Positions 59,166-64,000 of a DNA stretch of 64,000 nucleotides are shown here, piece after piece. The stretch is from Tolypeutes matacus. Lineage: Eukaryota; Chordata; Mammalia; Cingulata; Chlamyphoridae. Where the stretch lies: NCBI GenBank assembly GCA_026826555.1, contig JAKSZT010038955.1, positions 3,075,262 through 3,139,261 on the forward strand. Reading direction: 5' to 3'. The notes beneath the pieces are model-generated. The model was given only the letters and a program-made list of their open reading frames with translations, was not told the origin of the DNA and did no database searches. The number at the start of each line of letters is the position of its first letter. Within the stretch, counting starts at the first letter, position 1. The translations under genes and the position numbers were made by a program.

Positions 59166-60095
59166 TAAAGTGCCTCTCTTTTTATCAGCATATAGTTGGG
59201 TTTTGCTTTTATTCAATAGGACCATTGCAGATTTTAAACAGTGTTTGTAGATCATTTCCATTTGAAGCCATTATTTTATAGTTTAATTAAAACCCAGCAT
59301 CTTTAAAGATGTTTTCTATTTATTGCAGGTAGGTTTGGAGGTAGGAATTGAGAGAAAAGAAGCATTTGTAGTGATACATTTCTTTAGTATGTTAGTGTTG
59401 CCTGTCTGGTTTTACACATTTAAACACCTATTGAATATCAAATTTTAAATATGTGCAGCAGATCATGTGAAATAATATATAAATTAATCTATTAAATATA
59501 CCAATGGCTGTATTTGTATAGAAGGAAAGATAGATAGATAATGGTGCATGAAATGTCAGAGAATTTTAAAAATACATGTGCCTTAACCCTGGCTCTCATC
59601 ACATTCCTTAGGTAACATTAGAATGCAGCCAAATGTCGCCATTTTCTCATTACAATTAGGGTTATTATGCGACCCTCACTAAGCACACCCTAGGAGAGCA
59701 GAGGGATCATGTTGAGAAGCACAGTTCCAGACACTGGGAGTCTTCTCACAGATATGTGCTCTTAGAATATTACAGACCCCTTCTATGCTACTCTTTGTAG
59801 TTTTACATCTGTAGTTGGAGGTAACATTGACAAATACTTCATATATTTTGGGAACATATATATAAATGAAATAAGATGAGGGTGGTATGTGCTTAATTCA
59901 GAATACTCACGTAATAAGAAATCCTATTTTCTTGGGTGCTATCATTGCCACCATTTTCCCTGAAGACCTAATATCTGCTCTGGGCATTGCATTCCCTGAA
60001 TATGTCTTACCACATAGTCTGCTACACAGAAAGAGGACATTAAATAGAATATTTCCTTTCCTGATCGAAACCAGCCTAGAACTAGCCCTGCTGCT
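59166..60095. other. 5' flank of IGHV pseudogene 4
   Basis: 59.70-60.09 kb resembles 41.60-41.96 kb, the flank of pseudogene 2 ('CATATATATAAATGAAATAAGAT', given in part, plus 'TATCATTGCC' and 'TCTGCTCTGGGCA'). The left half is unrecognised AT-rich DNA. Confidence 0.55.
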
Positions 60096-60657
60096 ATGGG
60101 AGAGGAGCCCCAGTCCTGGGGTTCCCAGGTGTTCCCCATTAGATGATTGGGTTTAAACTGAGGCCATTCACTAGGGAATTTGGATTGAGCTGAGTATTCT
60201 TTTTGCCATTTAAAAAATGCTTTATATATAAATAAATAAACAAATAAATGGTTATTTTATGGAGAACACAAGATTTTGAGTATGCTATTGGAAATGAATG
60301 AGAAAAACAGTAGTAAATTTGGAAATTTTCCAGATCAGAATGTCTTTGTGTATGCAGGTATCCAGTGGGAATTGCTGCAGCTGGATATCAAGGGAGACTT
60401 GGCATATCCCAGTATCTGTGACAGACTCTTCTGCAGCCTCTGGATTCATCTTCAGTAGCTAGAACATGGACTAGCTCCTCCAGGCCCCAGGGAATTGGCT
60501 GGAGTGCATCTCATGCATTATTAATGGTGACAGAGCAACTATTCTGAAGACTAAATTAAGGGTCAATTCACCACCTCCAGGGACAATACCAAGGACATGC
60601 TGTATTTGTAAATAATCTGAGACTTAAGGACATGGTGGTTCATTACTGTGCAAGAAA
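60096..60657 (+). pseudogene. IGHV pseudogene 4, IGHV3-like
   Basis: 'TGGGAGAGGAGCCCCAGTCC' and 'TGGGGTTCCCAGGTGTTCCC' form the IGHV3 upstream flank. The leader position (60173 on: GAATTTGGATTGAGCTGAG) has AGG instead of ATG. The intron ends at TATGCAG (60357), and the V exon is 60358-60657: GTATCCAGTGGGAATTGCTG, GCAGCCTCTGGATTCATC, CAGGCCCCAGGGAATTGGCTG in pieces, GGTCAATTCACCACCTCCAG, and CATTACTGTGCAAGAAA at the end. A two-base deletion removes the Cys23 codon. There are stops in CDR1 (TAG after AGTAGC) and FR3 (TAA), and part of CDR2/FR3 is missing. Cys104 is intact. Its flank and structure make it a paralogue of pseudogene 2. Confidence 0.9.
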
Positions 60658-60696
60658 CCCAGTGAAGACAAGTCAGGGTAAACCCAGATACAGATC
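60658..60696 (+). promoter_or_regulatory. RSS of IGHV pseudogene 4
   Basis: Heptamer CCCAGTG (60658-60664), exact 23-bp spacer (60665-60687), and nonamer ATACAGATC (60688-60696), weak. The second heptamer base is changed, so it is probably inactive. Confidence 0.75.
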
Positions 60697-61640
60697 TCTC
60701 TGGCCTGGCAGGAAGAGGCAGTTGGTCTGCGGTGTATATCAGGATCCATTGAGCAGAGGGCCAAAGGTAGATGCTAATGGGAGATTAAGACTGGTTTCCT
60801 GCCAGGATCTGTGATTTCCTTTACATCTATTTGTTGTCCAAAGAACATCTGTAGACTTATGATTCTGTCCTACCACTAGCGTTGCTGAATTAGAAAGTAT
60901 CTTTTTGTATTTTGAGGAAATAATCTCACATATATAAACAGGGATGTGTCACTTATGGAGGCAGGAAAACTCAGAGGGCTCTGTGGCAGGCTACAAACTG
61001 TCAGCCCATGGTATAAGTCTGAAACTGAGTGAACGGGTGAGGCTACAACTGCTATTCAGTCAAAGGATACTAAAGGTAGCCATTGGTGCATCACAGAGAC
61101 AAAGTTGCCAGTCAAAGAATTGCCAGGGCTCTTAGGAATGGGACTGCCTTAGTTTTCCTGTAGTGCTCAGACATTGTCTGGGAGTAGCCCAGGGTTGCCT
61201 GTCTTTTGTACTGTCTTAGTTCATCAGGCTGCCATGACACATACCAGGCAAGGTATTGGGATAGTCAACAAGAGTATTTCGGCTTGCCATTTGGGAGACC
61301 AGAAGTCCAATATCAAGCCATTGGAAAGGAAATGTTTTCTAAGCTAAGATGTAGCTATCTAGGTCTGGCTTGCCACAATTCTTGGGTTTCCATGGATTGT
61401 ACCTATGTCTCACATCACAAGAAATTCTCTCTTCCTTTGTTATGATGTTAAATCTTAAGATTTCCTCTAGCTTCCTGCATTTTACTCCACCCTTTGATTT
61501 TCACTGGCTTCTGGATTGTTGGTTCCTCAATTTATATGGTAATATGTATTAATTAGTATGAATTAAGCACCATACTAATTCAGTGTGACCATAAGTTAAT
61601 TAACAATAACATCTTCAAAATATTATATTTACAGAAAAGA
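60697..61640. other. IGHV 3' flank and an old repeat
   Basis: 60.70-61.20 kb is V 3' flank ('GACTGGTTTCCTGCCAGGATC' matches 52.0 kb in pieces). 61.21-61.45 kb resembles an old LTR/DNA-type repeat ('GTCTTAGTTCATCAGGCTGCC', 'GCCATGACACATACCAG'), family uncertain. Confidence 0.5.
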
Positions 61641-61643
61641 GGG

Positions 61644-61652
61644 AAGATGGCG
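61644..61652 (+). promoter_or_regulatory. YY1-like site at L1 5' end
   Basis: AAGATGGCG, at about +4 of the element. In human L1 a YY1 site in the same place fixes the transcription start. The same word is found at the same place in the minus-strand copy (38691-38683). Confidence 0.6.
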
Positions 61653-63429
61653 TTAGTGTAGGAGGGCACACACTGCAAGCTCCCAGAGCAAGGCGGATTG
61701 GGGACGGGGTCCTGCCCGGGGGTCTGTGCTGTGCACGCATGGAGTGAGAGGCTTGGGACATCTATCTGCACGGATCGGCGGCATGAACCGAACGGTGGAG
61801 ATTCGTGAGTTTTGAGGCTGCCGGTGGAGGTGGGCACAGGCGGCTGAACCCCGCGGTTACGGAAAAAAAAATAAAATGGCCATTTTGAGCCGCGGGCGGA
61901 GCGAAAAAGTTTTATTTTCTGGGGATCTGGTTGCCTGGCGCCACTTGGACCTTGTGTGAATAGAGCAAACGAGCTGATCAGCACCCAGTGAACCAGAGGG
62001 GGGATTTTGGTCGGGCAACGCAACTGATTTCCCTAGCCACCCAGGGATAAGACCTGGGCCGCTGAGGAGCCAGGAGGAAGGGACACTTCCCAAAGAAGGG
62101 AGGGTTCGGTTGGAAGACAGGGAAGGGTATTTTATATTTTTAGACATCGATCTGGCTGCCTGCACCGCCCCATAGCTTTGGGGAGCAGATAAGCCGAACT
62201 GAAGCACCATTAGGCTGAGAGCAGATGCGAATCTGCACTCAAACTGATTTACTGAGCAGCCCGGTGACGCTGGAGCTCGGCGCCAGAAGGGGCGGAATCC
62301 GCCATCTTTAGGACTCCTCACTGACTAACATCAGAGCTTCAGCTAACCTGGGGAGTCCGGAAAGTGGGACGTGCTTGATTAATTTCCACGGGCCCAGCTA
62401 GGGTCCCTTCCGTAAGGGGGTTGGTCTAGAGGAGGAATTATTTTGGGTCCTGCATTTGGCTGAAAAAAAAAAAAAAAGTGAGGTCACCTCAACAAATGAA
62501 AAATAAATTCTTTTTAATTTAGTTTAATAGCTAAAAGCTGCTTCAGGACCTGCATATAGAACCCTGTGGGGAAATTCATTGATAAACACAAGTAGGCAGT
62601 AAGGATCCACGTGGACCCTAGGGGAATCATTGACCCACCTTAGCTCTGTTTGACTGCTTGCCTGTGTGGATCTTTGGTTTCTCTCTGTTACATTCTGGTC
62701 TATTGCTATTATTCCCGTTTTCCTGCACCCTTCCTTTTTCCTTCTATTTTTTTTTTTTTTTTAAATAGGTGCTTCCAGGTAGTCGCTTATTTGCTGGGCT
62801 TCTTATTCAGTAATTTCCCACTCGCTGTATATATTGATTCTCTATTACAAACTAGCTCTTATCCTTCCTGAATCTTTCTGCATTCTGTTTTCTGTTGTGG
62901 CTCTAAGATACAACATGTTTTCATAGGCCCACAAATTAAGGGTGTCAATTTCTATCCCAACCATTTTGTTTTCTTCTTATTCTTTTTTCTTTTCTTTTTT
63001 TTTATTAGTATTAACATTTTTCTTTCAGACCTTTCTCTACTATTTCTCTCCCTCCTCATAATTCTAGCCTTCTAAATCACTATATATATATATTCCTCCA
63101 TTTGTTTTCCCAGTACATTGTAGGAACTCCATATTTTTTCCTAGTACTCTACACTGCCTACTCAAGTTAAATATTCATCTCATTAAGTCTCATTTTGCCT
63201 CTCTTCTAACTTTTATCAATATTTCTATACTCCTTCTGCCTTCCTTACATCTTTTGATTCCTCTGGCCCTAACCTTTTGCCTTCAAAGGAACATAGAAAG
63301 AAGCAAGGAAATAAAATAAGAAGAAAAACTGCCAAAGAGAAAACTTAACTCACACGCAGGACCAACAGCTAAATAAAATTCTAGAGCATACAGAAAAGCT
63401 AATCAACTGAACAAACCCATCAAGATAAT

Positions 63430-64000
63430 ATGATGACCAGAGGGCAACAGAAAAATACAAATGACTCTGAGAAACTGGAAAACATGGACCAGTCCAGTGC
63501 ACAAAATAAAAACCAGGAAGCAATGCAGTACATCGAACAACTAATCAAAGCTATCCAAACAAATATCATGGGCCAACTTAAAGAACTGAAGGAAGAGATT
63601 AGGATATAAAGAAGACACTGGGAGAACATACTGAAGAAATAGCTAACACACCTAAAAAGGTAATGGATATGATGGCGAACAAAGACACAAGTCAAGAAAT
63701 GAAAAGGACGCTGGAATCACATGGTAGCAGAATTGAACAGGCAGAGGAAAGAATTAGTGATATGGAAGACAATACAGTTGAAATCAAAGAGATTGTAGAA
63801 AAGATAGACAAAAAGATAGAAAAAATCCAGTATGGTCTAGGGAATTAACCGATAATGCAAGACGTACTAACATACGCATTATGGGTATCCCAGAAGGAGA
63901 AGAGAAGGGAAAGGGAACAGAAGGAGTGTTGAAGGAAGTTATGGCTGAAAACTTCCCAACTCTATTGAGAGAGATGGATGTGCAGATCCAGGAAGCACAG
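63430..64000 (+). pseudogene. L1 ORF1, disrupted, partial at window end
   Basis: It starts MMTRGQQKNTN as in the other copy, with a coiled-coil-type Lys/Glu-rich stretch. Relative to the 36.7 kb copy, one base is missing near 63601, which brings a stop at once. A second base is missing near 63838, ahead of the RRM-like part. Between these, 63663-63848 is open (VMDMMANKD..., ERISDMEDNTVEIKEI). The lesions lie at other places than those of the 36 kb copy, so the two copies decayed independently. Confidence 0.85.

Larger units (their letters stand above)
61641..64000 (+). mobile_element. Young L1, sense, 5' part (runs off the window)
   Basis: It starts with the same 5' end as the minus-strand L1 (AAGATGGCG at 61644-61652, then GTTAGTGTAGGAGGGC). 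The GC-rich 5'UTR is alignable with 38.7-36.7 kb throughout. ORF1 begins at 63430. The 5'UTR is about 1.79 kb. The rest of the element is beyond the window edge. Confidence 0.9.

Noticed and set aside
61580..62321. Minus-strand frames of 147 and 154 codons with counterparts at 38058-38740
   Set aside because: Shared between two L1 5'UTRs because of homology. They lack any known domain and differ in frame and ends, so they look like shadows of a GC-rich promoter. An antisense L1 ORF was considered, but support is weak.
1..64000. CRISPR arrays, bacterial operons, riboswitches
   Set aside because: The sequence is plainly mammalian, and no regularly spaced identical repeats occur.
1..64000. IGH D, J or constant-region exons
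   Set aside because: I looked for 12-bp-spacer signals and WGQG-type J motifs near the V segments and saw none.

Overview
The window is mammalian nuclear DNA from, or next to, an immunoglobulin heavy-chain variable (IGHV) gene cluster. The repeats point to a xenarthran (armadillo, sloth or anteater). Several tRNA-derived SINEs with DAS-like bodies (B box of the GGTTCGATCC type) are present, all L1 elements seem to belong to one clade-specific set, and no Alu, B1, Bov-B or other lineage-marking SINE was seen. I found no intact protein-coding gene.

Layout. 0-0.9 kb: an old L1 3' end, then a broken clan II (IGHV4-like) V segment with a recognisable 23-bp-spacer recombination signal. 0.9-9.9 kb: AT-rich intergenic DNA, antisense L1 3'UTR pieces and a composite SINE/L1-tail repeat. 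9.9-13.4 kb: endogenous-retrovirus remnants (an Env-TM scrap and a protease scrap), a HAL1/L1 scrap and a second copy of the composite repeat, ending at a 400-bp assembly gap. 13.8-15.7 kb: two neighbouring processed pseudogenes in opposite orientation, ABCB10 (minus) and ADORA2B (plus). 16-29 kb: old L1 and HAL1 fragments, including two L1s meeting head to head and an antisense L1 5'UTR. 29.2-38.7 kb: a near full-length L1 on the minus strand that appears to have a very long (about 2.7 kb) 3'UTR. 38.7-41.4 kb: a sense L1 3'UTR copy and older L1 tails. 41.8-42.5, 51.3-51.9 and 60.1-60.7 kb: three IGHV3-like pseudogenes, all plus strand, with partly shared flanks. Between them lie an ATG12 processed pseudogene (45.2 kb), a MaLR-type LTR (49.5 kb), a 1.15-kb element with inverted ends (54.2 kb) and further L1 3'UTR and SINE insertions. 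61.6-64.0 kb: the 5' part of a second young L1, plus strand, running off the window.

The four V segments share one transcriptional orientation, so D/J/C genes, if this is the real locus, would lie to the right. All four are dead: start codons, conserved cysteines, frames or splice sites are lost. The window therefore looks like a decaying stretch of the V cluster or an orphon cluster. The best leads in Part 2 are the long L1 3'UTR, the retained recombination signals on dead V segments, the duplicated SINE-L1 composite, and a probable assembly error around the gap. I did not find evidence for a new gene system.
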